Of a DNA stretch of 35,771 bases, positions 27,342-34,985 are shown piece after piece. Where the stretch lies: positions 1 to 35,771 of the forward strand of contig JANWXW010000010.1 of assembly GCA_025057315.1 (NCBI GenBank), read 5' to 3'. Position numbers and translations under genes: made by a program. Numbering within the stretch: position 1 is the first letter of the stretch; each line of letters begins with the position of its first letter. This stretch comes from Myxococcota bacterium (GTDB taxonomy: Bacteria; Myxococcota_A; Polyangia; Palsa-1104; JAEUJZ01). The notes beneath the pieces were generated by a model that saw only the letters and a program-made list of their open reading frames with translations, was not told the DNA's origin and ran no database searches.

Positions 27342-27770
27342 CTATCGCATCACGAACTCCAGCGGCTCCACCGCCACCGGCTGCCCGTTGATCAACAGCG
27401 CCTGCTGGAAGTGCACCCAAACCGTCTCACCCTGGCGAATGCCGCCCAGGGGGAACTTGACATGCACGTCGTGGTAGCCGCCCGGCGGCACATGGTAGAT
27501 GTGGGCCAGGCCGCCTGGCAGCCGGCTGCGCGTCCCGGTCGCCGTGGCCAGGCGCACGGCGTCGCGGTAGATGACCAGCGGGTAGGGCGACTCGTTGACC
27601 ACGACGAATTTGAACAGGTCGTCGCTCAGCGACTTCAGCGCCACCCGCACTGCACCCGGGCTGTGCACCTCGGGCCGGGTGGCCATCAGCGAGGGCCCGC
27701 ATGCCGTTGCGGCCCACAGCGCGGCCGCTGCGGCCAGCACCCGGGCGAGGCGTCTGGTCTGCATGAGCAT
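27342..27770 (-). CDS. small lipoprotein of unknown function
   Basis: 142 residues with signal peptide MLMQTRRLARVLAAAAALWAATAC (Cys24). The mature part is one beta-sandwich: 'LFKFVVVNESPYPLVIYRDA' and 'VPPGGYHDVHVKFPLGGIRQ'. The domain resembles small envelope proteins that bind a ligand in a hydrophobic sandwich, but no known family can be named. I chose ATG 27770 because a GGGAGG Shine-Dalgarno lies 7 bases upstream; ATG 27764 is in frame but worse spaced, and the frame upstream is Arg-rich without a signal. It lies 89 bases after the kynureninase gene on the same strand and may be part of that transcript. Confidence 0.72.
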   Translation of the reverse strand: MLMQTRRLARVLAAAAALWAATACGPSLMATRPEVHSPGAVRVALKSLSDDLFKFVVVNESPYPLVIYRDAVRLATATGTRSRLPGGLAHIYHVPPGGYHDVHVKFPLGGIRQGETVWVHFQQALLINGQPVAVEPLEFVMR

Positions 27771-27783
27771 GGGAGGACCTCCC
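27771..27783 (-). promoter_or_regulatory. Shine-Dalgarno inside a self-complementary element
   Basis: On the minus-strand mRNA the sequence reads GGGAGGTCCTCCC directly before ATG 27770. GGGAG and CTCCC can pair around a 3-base loop, hiding the ribosome-binding site. This could lower or control translation of the small lipoprotein. Confidence 0.4.
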
Positions 27784-27859
27784 ACAGGAATCTGACCCTT
27801 AGGGTATTCCATGGCCCCCCCTTCCGCGCAACCTGGATCCCGCCCACCGGCGCGCCTGG

Positions 27860-29023
27860 CTAGCTTGCTGCGAGCCGGTCCACCTCGTCCATAAACTGCT
27901 CGATTTCCTCGTCGGTGGTATACAGGTGGGGCGAGACGCGCAGCCCAGCCCCTGGGCGATGGTCGCACAGGAAGCGGCGGCGGTTCAGCTCCTGCGCAAT
28001 CTGCTCTGCCCGGGGCAGGTCGAACACCACCGTGCCCCCCCGCCGCTCGTCCTGCAGCGGCGAGCGGATACGGTAGCCTCGTTCGCGGCAGCGTTCCAGG
28101 ATGCGCCGGGTCTGCCGCAACGACTTGCGCCGGATCGCCTCCACGCCGACCGATGCGATGATCTCTGCCCCGGCGCGCGCCTGGTACAGGGCAGCCACCG
28201 CGGGGGTGCCGCCCAGGTAGCGCCAGATCCCGTCTGCGTACTGCTGCGCTGGCATGGCGAAGTCAAACGGACGGCGGTGGCCAAACCAGCCTGTCACCCG
28301 CGGTTCCAGCCGGCGCACCAGGTCCGGACGCACATACAGGTACGCCGCCCCCGGCCCGCCGCACAGCCACTTGACAGAGCCGCCGCAGACCATGTCCACC
28401 CCCAGCGCAGTTACGTCCAGGGGCAGCGTCCCTACCGACTGGTAGGCATCCAGCAGCACCAGCGCACCCACCTCGTGTGCCCGACGGACAATGGCCGCCA
28501 CATCCTGCACGTACGAGGAGCGAAACAGCACGTGGCTGATGGGCACGATGACCGTCCGCTCGTCGATGGCGGCCAGCAGCCGCTCGGTCGGTACGCCAAT
28601 GCCGTCGTCAGAGGGTACCAGCACCACCTCGGCGCCGCGCCTCTCCTCGGCCTTCCACACGTAGCTCACCGATGGGAAGTTCAGCTCCGTATAGACCACC
28701 CGTCGCCGCTCCGGCCGGTACTCCAGGCAGCTGGCGACGATGGCCTGCACCTGCGACACGTTCGTCGCCATGATCACCGTTCCCGGCGGCGCCCCGATGA
28801 TGCGCGCGATGCGCTCGGCGGCCCGGTCGATCTCTGGCAGCCACTCCTCCCAGGCCAGGATGCCCCGCTCGACCCACAGCCGCGTGTATTCCTGCAGGTG
28901 GGTCAGGGTGGCGCGCGGCATGGCGCCCAGCGAGTGGCTGACCAGGTACACGCTCTGCTCCAGCGCCGGGAACTCGGCCCGCAGCCGCAGCAGCGCCTCG
29001 CCCGAGAGCGGATCCGCGCTCAT
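27860..29023 (-). CDS. kynU: kynureninase-like PLP enzyme
   Basis: 387 residues of the class V aminotransferase fold. The PLP lysine is K218 in GGSVKWLCGGPG, a form typical of kynureninase ('Y/VK.l..GPG'), with D192 in LLDAYQS and the 'GWFGH' loop (245-249). Kynureninase cleaves kynurenine to anthranilate plus alanine. It overlaps the tryptophan-dioxygenase gene by 4 bases (ATGA), so the two are translationally coupled. Start ATG 29023 has a strong GGGGGAGGAGG Shine-Dalgarno. The frame upstream to 29089 is dioxygenase sequence in another frame. Length is near the usual for bacterial kynureninase (about 400-420), slightly short. Kynurenine formamidase, the step between, is not adjacent. Confidence 0.85.
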   Translation of the reverse strand: MSADPLSGEALLRLRAEFPALEQSVYLVSHSLGAMPRATLTHLQEYTRLWVERGILAWEEWLPEIDRAAERIARIIGAPPGTVIMATNVSQVQAIVASCLEYRPERRRVVYTELNFPSVSYVWKAEERRGAEVVLVPSDDGIGVPTERLLAAIDERTVIVPISHVLFRSSYVQDVAAIVRRAHEVGALVLLDAYQSVGTLPLDVTALGVDMVCGGSVKWLCGGPGAAYLYVRPDLVRRLEPRVTGWFGHRRPFDFAMPAQQYADGIWRYLGGTPAVAALYQARAGAEIIASVGVEAIRRKSLRQTRRILERCRERGYRIRSPLQDERRGGTVVFDLPRAEQIAQELNRRRFLCDHRPGAGLRVSPHLYTTDEEIEQFMDEVDRLAAS

Positions 29024-29748
29024 GGCCCCTCCTCCCCCGTCCTCTCGGACAGGTACCGCGTGGCGCCACCCGGGTGGGTGCGGCTCCACTGGTCAAACAG
29101 CTCGTCCCGCACGGCCCACAGCCGGGGGAAAAATTGCGTCCTGAGGCCCCGTTCCAGCAGCTCTGAGTGTTTGCCCTTGAGCGACGGGGTGCCCACCCCG
29201 ATGGTGCGATACACCAGCAGCAGGTGGCGGTTGCGCCACTCCTGCAGGCGCAGGTCGAAGTCCAGCAGCCCCTCGGCCACGGCGTGCACTTCGGGATGCT
29301 CACTGGCCCGCCGGTAGACGGCCTCTAGCGTCAGGCCCCGCCTGGCCAGCACCGCCTCAAAGTGCGGCCACACCTCGCCCCCCAGGGCGAGCAGGCGGCG
29401 GAAGCCGGGCGACTCCTGCCCCGAGCCGCGGCCCAGCACCTCGCGGATGCGCATGTAGTCCAGCGGCGACATCGTGTAGAGCAGTTCCAGCCCATCGAGC
29501 AGCAGCTGTTGCACCCGGTGCACGCGGCCCAGCGTCCGGCACGCCTGGGTCAGCCGATCCTCGTCGAGCGCGCGGCACAGGTAGCGCATCTCGTGGTCGA
29601 TGAGCTTCATCCACAGCTCGGCCGTCTGGTGCACGATCTGGAACTGCAGCTCGTCGTGGCAGGCCAGGGCCTCGGGCCGCTTCTGCAGGGCCAATAGCTC
29701 CGCCGTGCGGATGTAGATCTCATAGTCCGTCAGGGGTGAGGCAGCCAT
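29020..29748 (-). CDS. kynA: tryptophan 2,3-dioxygenase family protein with altered C-terminal loop
   Basis: 242 residues of the heme dioxygenase family that opens the indole ring of tryptophan. It keeps F36 and distal H40 in HDELQFQIVHQTAELWMK, R102 in 'LDYMRIREVLGRGSG' and the proximal heme His H175 in 'QEWRNRHLLLVYRTIG'. The substrate-carboxylate loop, usually GTGGS, is replaced by V-GT187PSLKGKHS, so the glycines are gone although Thr187 is kept. The protein is shorter than the ~280-300 residues common in bacteria. Such changes occur in branch members with other substrates, so true tryptophan dioxygenase activity is likely but not certain. It is the first gene of a pair with kynureninase. 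Confidence 0.8.
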   Translation of the reverse strand: MAASPLTDYEIYIRTAELLALQKRPEALACHDELQFQIVHQTAELWMKLIDHEMRYLCRALDEDRLTQACRTLGRVHRVQQLLLDGLELLYTMSPLDYMRIREVLGRGSGQESPGFRRLLALGGEVWPHFEAVLARRGLTLEAVYRRASEHPEVHAVAEGLLDFDLRLQEWRNRHLLLVYRTIGVGTPSLKGKHSELLERGLRTQFFPRLWAVRDELFDQWSRTHPGGATRYLSERTGEEGP

Positions 29749-29837
29749 CCTCTACCCCATACCATGACAGACGGTGGCCGTCACGGCGTCCTCTTGGCCG
29801 TCGGCGTTTTGAGGCACACTCGACCCCGGAGCTGGCC

Positions 29838-29873
29838 TGCGAGGGTGGCGCCCGCTGCGACGCCACCCTCGCA
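29838..29873 (-). terminator. 13-bp perfect hairpin after the pseudokinase/Fis unit
   Basis: TGCGAGGGTGGCG (29838-29850) is the exact reverse complement of CGCCACCCTCGCA (29861-29873), with a 10-base loop. It lies 40 bases beyond the stop of the minus-strand Fis-type gene and 90 bases upstream of the dioxygenase start. No T-run follows, so termination would need help. It could also be an operator for the dioxygenase promoter. Confidence 0.5.
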
Positions 29874-29912
29874 AGCCACATTGGGCCACTGCGGAGGGCT
29901 TGATCCTCGGGT

Positions 29913-30272
29913 TCAGTCGTCCAGTTCTACCTTGCGTGGGCCCATGATGCCGGCCTCGGTCCGCATGGCAGAGGCCTCGCCATCGAGGCCGTAGTCGCGC
30001 ATCTTGTCGTAAAGGGCCCGCCGGCTCACACCAAGCCACAAGGCGGTCTTGCTGTTGTGTCCATGGTGGCGTCGGAGGGCATTGAGGATGAACTTACGTT
30101 CACACTCGCGCAGGTACTTTGCGAGTCTACCTTCGCTTCGTGGACGTCGTGCAGTGGTCACTTGCACGACGTTAGCATCGTGCACCTGAAGGCGCAATCC
30201 CCCTCTGAGCGGGGCAGCAGGTCTGTGCGCGGCGAGCGCAGGTGGGGAGCCGAATCTGAGCCAACGCCTCAC
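29913..30272 (-). CDS. Fis-type helix-turn-helix DNA-binding protein
   Basis: 119 residues if it starts at ATG 30272; GTG at 30185, 30167 or 30161 would give 90-82 residues. The core (~52-97: 'LRECERKFILNALRRHHGHN' then 'SKTALWLGVSRRALYDKMRD') is the Fis/NtrC C-terminal helix-turn-helix, with the standard pattern 'l...E...I..aL....gn...aA..LgvsR..lY.K...ygl'. It has no sigma-54 activator or receiver domain, so it is a stand-alone DNA binder or a truncated activator. The first ~30 codons have poor codon use, so the true start is probably inside. It follows the pseudokinase gene on the same strand by 21 bases and is likely co-expressed with it. Confidence 0.7.
   Translation of the reverse strand: MRRWLRFGSPPALAAHRPAAPLRGGLRLQVHDANVVQVTTARRPRSEGRLAKYLRECERKFILNALRRHHGHNSKTALWLGVSRRALYDKMRDYGLDGEASAMRTEAGIMGPRKVELDD
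30144..30185. promoter_or_regulatory. inverted repeat array of CGTGCA boxes
   Basis: ACGTCGTGCA (30144-30153) and TGCACGACGT (30163-30172) form a perfect 10-base inverted repeat with a 9-base spacer, and a third box ATCGTGCAC follows at 30177-30185. It sits in the doubtful 5' part of the Fis-type gene. It could be an operator, perhaps for the Fis-type protein itself, if the gene starts downstream. Confidence 0.4.
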
Positions 30273-30293
30273 ATATTGGCTGGTTGGACCAGA

Positions 30294-31139
30294 CTAGGCC
30301 TGGGCCCGTTGCCGAGGCTGCCACAGCGACGGGGCGCGGGGGCGACCCGCCGGCGGGCTCAGGTCCACTTCCAGCAGGGCCTGGTGCAGCGCTGCCGCCG
30401 AGGCAAAGCGGCGGCGGGGTGCGGTCGACATCGCCCGCAACACCACCTCCATCAGGGCAGGTGGCGTGCAGGCGGCTTGCAGGGCCCGTGCCGGGTCGCG
30501 ATGATCCGGCACCTGTCCGGTGATCATGTAGGAGAGCACGCCCCCCAGGGCGGCCACATCCTGCGCGAAGCGGGCGCGGTGGCTGCGCGCCACGGGGCCA
30601 GGCCAGGGACGGTAGCGGGCGGCACGACTCGCGGGCCGCGCCACCACCTGCAGGCCCACTCCCAGCAGCTTGATGTGGCCCTCGTCCTCCTCCGCATAGG
30701 TCTGGATGAACAGGCAGCCCGGCTCCAGGTGCCCGTGTGCCAGCCCCTGCTGGTGGGCATGCGCCAGCGCCTCTGCCGCCTCCGCGCCCAGGCGCACCGC
30801 TCGCTCCAGCGGCGCGATGCGGCCCTCGCGCGCCACCTCGTCCAGCACGGTCCATCCGCACAGCGGCTCCGTCCCCACATAATAATAAGCTCGGTCCGCT
30901 CCCTCGAGCCGCCCGGGCCCCCCCGGAGCCAGCCTGCACAGCCGCGGATGGGACGACAGCCGGTGCTGCTGCCGCAGACGGGCCGGCCAGCCCGCTTCGT
31001 CCGGATCGAGCAGCATCAGGGTCTGCCGCCCACCGCCCTGCACGTCCTCGACCCGCACGAGGGCCCCCGCCAGCGTCGTGCAGAGGACGTCGCACACGCG
31101 GAAGGGACCGATCTGGGATGGAACCGACGAAAACGCCAT
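30294..31139 (-). CDS. pseudokinase of the Hanks type
   Basis: 281 residues with the fold of a Ser/Thr kinase but none of its catalytic residues. The glycine-rich loop is missing (LCTTLAGALV), and the ATP lysine position in 'RQTLMLLD' has no Lys. HRDLKPEN is replaced by HGHLEPGC (135-142), and DFG by GVG (160-162). The alpha-E/F helices and a late 'DVAALGGVLSYMITGQVP' (like 'DvyaLG.vly.ll.G..P') show the homology. It has no membrane helix. It starts at ATG 31139, with a perfect GGAGGTG Shine-Dalgarno 8 bases upstream. It precedes the Fis-type gene and so may be a signal-controlled scaffold that acts on the DNA-binding partner. Confidence 0.82.
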   Translation of the reverse strand: MAFSSVPSQIGPFRVCDVLCTTLAGALVRVEDVQGGGRQTLMLLDPDEAGWPARLRQQHRLSSHPRLCRLAPGGPGRLEGADRAYYYVGTEPLCGWTVLDEVAREGRIAPLERAVRLGAEAAEALAHAHQQGLAHGHLEPGCLFIQTYAEEDEGHIKLLGVGLQVVARPASRAARYRPWPGPVARSHRARFAQDVAALGGVLSYMITGQVPDHRDPARALQAACTPPALMEVVLRAMSTAPRRRFASAAALHQALLEVDLSPPAGRPRAPSLWQPRQRAQA

Positions 31140-31241
31140 GGTCGATGCACCTCCGCCCAAGCCCATCGGCGCCCCCGGGGTCGCGCTTGAGCTTGCACTG
31201 GGCCGCCTGCTGCGCTATGAGGGCCCTGGACCCTGGGTGGG

Positions 31242-31274
31242 TCTAGGAGCATGCAGGTGGTCTCTAGGAGCATG
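31242..31274 (+). repeat. in-frame duplicated Shine-Dalgarno/start element
   Basis: TCTAGGAGCATG occurs at 31242-31253 and again at 31263-31274, 21 bases (7 codons) apart. Each copy carries AGGAG 1 base before an ATG in the same frame, so the following lipoprotein has two equal candidate starts. Confidence 0.7.
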
Positions 31275-32117
31275 TACAGCAAGGTCTTTGCCCCCGGCTG
31301 GTTGCGGGTTGCCCTGGTGCTCGCCATGGGCTGTCGCCCCTCCACCGGCTCCGTCGACGACAGCGATGATTTAGGTGGCTTCCGGGATGCGAGCATGCAG
31401 ATGGTGCACGACACAACCGTGCGCGACCTGAATGCCGGCCGACATCCCTCAGGCACCATGGTCCGCGTCACGGGGGTCGTCATCAGTCCCTTTACCTGGA
31501 TCGACATCAGCCCGGACCAGACCGCGTGCCGCTACAGCGCCTACATCGCCCAGCCCGCCCCCTCCCCCAGCCTGGCCGATGGCATGCATCTGTACTTTGC
31601 CCGGCGGGAGATGCCCGCACCCGACATGGGCCTGAACGTGTCGCGCTGTCGCGAGGTGGCCCGCGACTGGCCCATCTACACGATTGCCTCCGGCCACAAG
31701 GTCGAGGTGACCGGCCGGTTCGAGATCAGCCCCGCCGGCTACCGCCAGATCTTTGTCCCGGGCGGGGGGGGCATCAAAGATCTCGGCATGGGCGAGGCGA
31801 TCCAGCCCGTCGAGGCAGCGACCCGAGACTTCGTCAACGGCAACGCCGCCGCGTTCCGCGACCACAAGGCCGCGCTCGTGCGCTTTAGCAACGTCCGGGT
31901 CAGCGACAGCCAGACCATGTTCCCCTATGGCTTCAAGGTCGCCCCCCCCAACCAGATGGACAAGGCGACCATGACCACCAGCTACTTGCGTGTCCGCACC
32001 TCCAACTACATGCCGCCGCCCAACGACACCGAGCTGGCCTCGGTCACGGGCATCGCGCTGCCGGACTTTGGCGGCACGGTGTGGATTCGTACCCCCCAGG
32101 ACATCGTCCCGCGCTAG
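31272..32117 (+). CDS. OB-fold-like lipoprotein
   Basis: 281 residues from ATG 31272, with a signal of normal length ending in LAMGC (Cys21; the lipobox is imperfect). ATG 31251 is the alternative start. The mature protein has strands with 'GTMVRVTGVVISPFTWIDIS', 'GHKVEVTGRFEISPAGYRQI' and 'AALVRFSNVRVSDSQTMF', the beta-strand pattern of OB-fold nucleic-acid or oligosaccharide-binding domains; two copies are likely. It has two Cys (Cys in DQTACRY and in VSRCREV) that could form a disulfide. No family name can be given. It is divergent from the pseudokinase gene, with 132 bases between starts. Confidence 0.72.
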   Translation: MYSKVFAPGWLRVALVLAMGCRPSTGSVDDSDDLGGFRDASMQMVHDTTVRDLNAGRHPSGTMVRVTGVVISPFTWIDISPDQTACRYSAYIAQPAPSPSLADGMHLYFARREMPAPDMGLNVSRCREVARDWPIYTIASGHKVEVTGRFEISPAGYRQIFVPGGGGIKDLGMGEAIQPVEAATRDFVNGNAAAFRDHKAALVRFSNVRVSDSQTMFPYGFKVAPPNQMDKATMTTSYLRVRTSNYMPPPNDTELASVTGIALPDFGGTVWIRTPQDIVPR

Positions 32118-32296
32118 TTCTTGAGGCATTCGGGTGGGCCGGTCTGCGCCCCCCCGACGGGGTCGGCTTCGGCGGGGCCGTGGCCAGTGTGCATCTGCCG
32201 CTGCTGTCGCGAGCCTGCAATGGGGCAGCGGGTCGGGCTGGTGTCCCCCAGGGACTCTGATGTAATAAAGCGATTCCACCTGTACCAAAGGCCCCC

Positions 32297-33322
32297 ATGA
32301 CCCGAAGCCGCTCCCTGCACCTGGATGTGGTCCGTGCGGCCGGGGCCGCGGCCCTGCTCGCTGCCTGCCTGGGCTGCGCCGGCCTGCGCCTTACGCTGTA
32401 CAACGCCTCCGTCGAGAAGCCGAGCAACGTGGCCTTGTACTTCTCGGTCACCGACCGGGCCGGCAACCCCGTGCCCAACCTGCAGGCCGACAGCTTCCGC
32501 ATCTACGAGGACGGCCAGCTCATCTCCGTCTTCGAGTCCCGCCAGACCATCCTGAACCCAGAGGTGGCGGCGGTGCACTACACGCTGCTGCTGCTAGACC
32601 TGTCGGGCAGCGTCACCCAGTCGGGGGCCCTGGCGCAGCTTCAGCCGGCCGTGCAGTCCTTTGCCGATCGGGTCAGCCGGGTGCAGCAGGTGGCCATCTA
32701 CGGCTTCGACGGCTCGCCGAAGATCTTCCCGCTCATGCCCTTTACCTCGGGCCCGGGGGGCGTGCGGGGCGTGGCCGAGCGCCTGCTTTCGGTGCGTCCC
32801 CGCGATCCCTCCACCAACCTGAACGGCGCGGTGCTGGAGGGCCTGGCCCTGCTGGACCGCACGCTCCAGCACAGCTCGGCCCCCCTCAAGTTCGGCACCC
32901 TGGTCGTCTTTACCGACGGCACCGACCGCGCCCACCGCGTGGACCGCCGGCAGCTGAACGAGGCCCTGAACAACACCCAGCACAACGTCTTTGTCATCGG
33001 CGTGGGCAGCGAGATCAACGAGCACGAGCTGCGCAGCATAGGTCGCACGGGTGTCTTTTTGGGCCGCGAGCCGACGCTGCTCCAGCAGGCCTTTGACCAG
33101 ATCGCCCTCAAGGTCGAAGGGTACACCAAGAGCTTCTACCTGCTGTCCTACTGCTCGCCGGCGCGGGCCCAGGAGCACGAGCTGCGCGTGGAGGCCATCA
33201 GCGACAAGCGCCGTGGGTCCCTCACCTACCGCTTCAACGCGCAGGGCTTCGGCCCCAACTGCGATCCGAACCGCCTGCCCCGGTTCGACATCCACCACCC
33301 GGTGGCCCCCAAGGGGCGGTAG
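32297..33322 (+). CDS. VWA-domain lipoprotein
   Basis: 341 residues. A signal peptide with LAAC/CLGC lipobox (Cys24 or Cys27) is followed by a beta-sandwich ('NVALYFSVTDRAGNPVPNLQ' then 'ADSFRIYEDGQLISVFESRQ', ~45-83) and a von Willebrand factor A domain (~95-275). The MIDAS metal site is complete: D101-L-S103-G-S105, T173 in PSTNLNGA and D207 in FTDGTD. VWA lipoproteins bind other proteins or peptidoglycan through a divalent ion. The N-terminal 'vtDr.GnpV..l..d.F.iyEDG' is the module usually found before VWA domains in Acidobacteria/Myxococcota secreted proteins. A weak AAAGG lies before the ATG. The 3' end is duplicated (33289-33400). Confidence 0.88.
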   Translation: MTRSRSLHLDVVRAAGAAALLAACLGCAGLRLTLYNASVEKPSNVALYFSVTDRAGNPVPNLQADSFRIYEDGQLISVFESRQTILNPEVAAVHYTLLLLDLSGSVTQSGALAQLQPAVQSFADRVSRVQQVAIYGFDGSPKIFPLMPFTSGPGGVRGVAERLLSVRPRDPSTNLNGAVLEGLALLDRTLQHSSAPLKFGTLVVFTDGTDRAHRVDRRQLNEALNNTQHNVFVIGVGSEINEHELRSIGRTGVFLGREPTLLQQAFDQIALKVEGYTKSFYLLSYCSPARAQEHELRVEAISDKRRGSLTYRFNAQGFGPNCDPNRLPRFDIHHPVAPKGR

Positions 33323-33400
33323 CGGCCCAGCGCCACCCTTCCCTCATCCACCACCCGGTCGCCCTCAAGGGGCGGTAGCGGCCCGGCGCCCCCTTTCCCT
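33289..33400 (+). repeat. 56-bp tandem duplication across the VWA-gene stop codon
   Basis: 33289-33344 and 33345-33400 are adjacent copies matching at 51 of 56 positions. The first contains the last ten codons and the stop (TAG 33320-33322) of the VWA gene. The unit holds GCCCCCAAGGGGC (33305-33317), which can form a small hairpin, and its copy GCCCTCAAGGGGC, so the duplication also copies a possible 3'-end signal. Confidence 0.85.
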
Positions 33401-33419
33401 TCTGTTCGATTCGATCGTC

Positions 33420-34976
33420 CTATTCAATCGGCACATGTCGGCGCGCTGCGGCCAGCAGGGCGCCGGACCGGCACAGGCGGCGCACGGCGGCGATGTCCTG
33501 GTGCACCGGGCGGTCCGCCTCCAGCGGCGGGACCTCGGCGCGCAGCACGGCGTGGACCTCCTGCAGGGCCGGACCGGGCCGGAGCGGACGACGCAGGTCC
33601 AGGCCCTGGGCCGCGCAGCACAGCTCGATGGCCAGCACGGTCAGCACGTTGTCCACCACGCGGGCGAACTTGCCTGCTGCGTGCACACCCATGGACACGT
33701 GGTCCTCCCGCCCTGCCGACGATGGAATCGAGTCCACCGAGGCGGGGTGGCAGAGCAGCTTGTTTTCCGACACCAGCGCGGCAGCAGTCACCTGGGCCAT
33801 CATGTAGCCGGAGTGCAGGCCGCTGTCGGGCACCAAAAAAGGCGGCAGCCCAGAGGACAGGTGCGGGTTGACCAGCTGCTCGATGCGCCGCTCTGAGATG
33901 CTGCCCAGCTCGGCGGCCGCGATGGCGCACAGGTCGAGCGCCAGGGCCACTGGCTGGCCGTGGAAGTTGCCGCCGCTCAGCACCTCGTAGCCTGGCGGCT
34001 CCGCGGTGGGGAAGAGCAGCGGGTTGTCGGTGGCGCTCATGGCCTCGCGGGACAGCACCTGCCGCGCGTAGGCCAGCGCGTCGCGGCTGGCCCCATGCAC
34101 CTGCGGCATGCAGCGCAGCGAGTAGGCGTCCTGCACCCGGCCGCAGTGCCGGTGCGACTCGACGATGCCGCTGTCCGCCAGCAGACGGCGCAGGTTGGCC
34201 GCCACCACCTGCTGGCCGGGGTGGGGGCGGACGGCCTGGATGCGCTCGTCGAAGGCGCGCGGCGTGCCCTGGAGGGCCTCCAGCGACATCGCGCCGGCCA
34301 GGTCCGCCAGGCGGCATGCCTCCTCGGCATCGAGCAGCGCCAGGGCCCCCAGGGCGGTCATGCACTGGGTGCCGTTGATCAGGGACAGGCCCTCTTTGGC
34401 CTCCAGCGTCAGCGGGGCCAGCCCGGCGGCGCGCAGAGCCGCCTCTGCGGGGATGGGCCCGTTGTCGCCCAAGACCTCGCCCTCGCCGATGAGGACCAGC
34501 GCCAAGTGGGCCAGCGGCGCCAGGTCACCGGAGGCGCCCACCGAGCCGCGCGAGGGGATGCGCGGGTGCAGGCGGCGGTTGAGCATCTCCACCAGCCGCT
34601 CGGCCACCTCGGGCCGCACGCCGCTGTGGCCCAGCGCCAGGGTCTGGGCGCGCAGCAGCACCATGGCGCGTACCACCTCCACGGGCAGATCCGGTCCGAC
34701 CCCCGCCGCATGGGAGCGCACCAGGTTGCGCTGCAGATCGCGCACCTGCGCCGGGCTGATGCGCACCTGCGCCAAAAAGCCAAAGCCGGTGTTGACCCCG
34801 TAGACCTTGGGCGCGTCTTCGCCCCCAGCGGCAATGGCTGCCACCGCGGCCCGCGAGGCGGCCAGCCGCTCCCGCGCCTCTGGTGCCAGCTCCACCTGGC
34901 GCCCCTGCCGAGCCACCTCGGCCAGCACCTCCAGCGTCAGGGGCTCCCGCCCCAGCAGGAAGGGATGCGCTGCCAT
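33420..34976 (-). CDS. hutH: histidine ammonia-lyase
   Basis: 518 residues, normal for HutH. It removes ammonia from histidine to give urocanate, using a self-made MIO cofactor from A148-S149-G150 in [14 protein letters not shown]. The catalytic Tyr is in [10 protein letters not shown] (58-66). Two residues support histidine over phenylalanine or tyrosine: H89 in NLVRSHAAG and E424 in AGREDHVSM. No hutU, hutI or hutG is next to it; instead a MerR-type gene ends 9 bases upstream, and TAAGGG of the MerR stop region serves as Shine-Dalgarno. It may be a stand-alone urocanate source or part of a dispersed histidine pathway. Confidence 0.95.
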   Translation of the reverse strand: MAAHPFLLGREPLTLEVLAEVARQGRQVELAPEARERLAASRAAVAAIAAGGEDAPKVYGVNTGFGFLAQVRISPAQVRDLQRNLVRSHAAGVGPDLPVEVVRAMVLLRAQTLALGHSGVRPEVAERLVEMLNRRLHPRIPSRGSVGASGDLAPLAHLALVLIGEGEVLGDNGPIPAEAALRAAGLAPLTLEAKEGLSLINGTQCMTALGALALLDAEEACRLADLAGAMSLEALQGTPRAFDERIQAVRPHPGQQVVAANLRRLLADSGIVESHRHCGRVQDAYSLRCMPQVHGASRDALAYARQVLSREAMSATDNPLLFPTAEPPGYEVLSGGNFHGQPVALALDLCAIAAAELGSISERRIEQLVNPHLSSGLPPFLVPDSGLHSGYMMAQVTAAALVSENKLLCHPASVDSIPSSAGREDHVSMGVHAAGKFARVVDNVLTVLAIELCCAAQGLDLRRPLRPGPALQEVHAVLRAEVPPLEADRPVHQDIAAVRRLCRSGALLAAARRHVPIE

Positions 34977-34985
34977 AGCGCGCCC

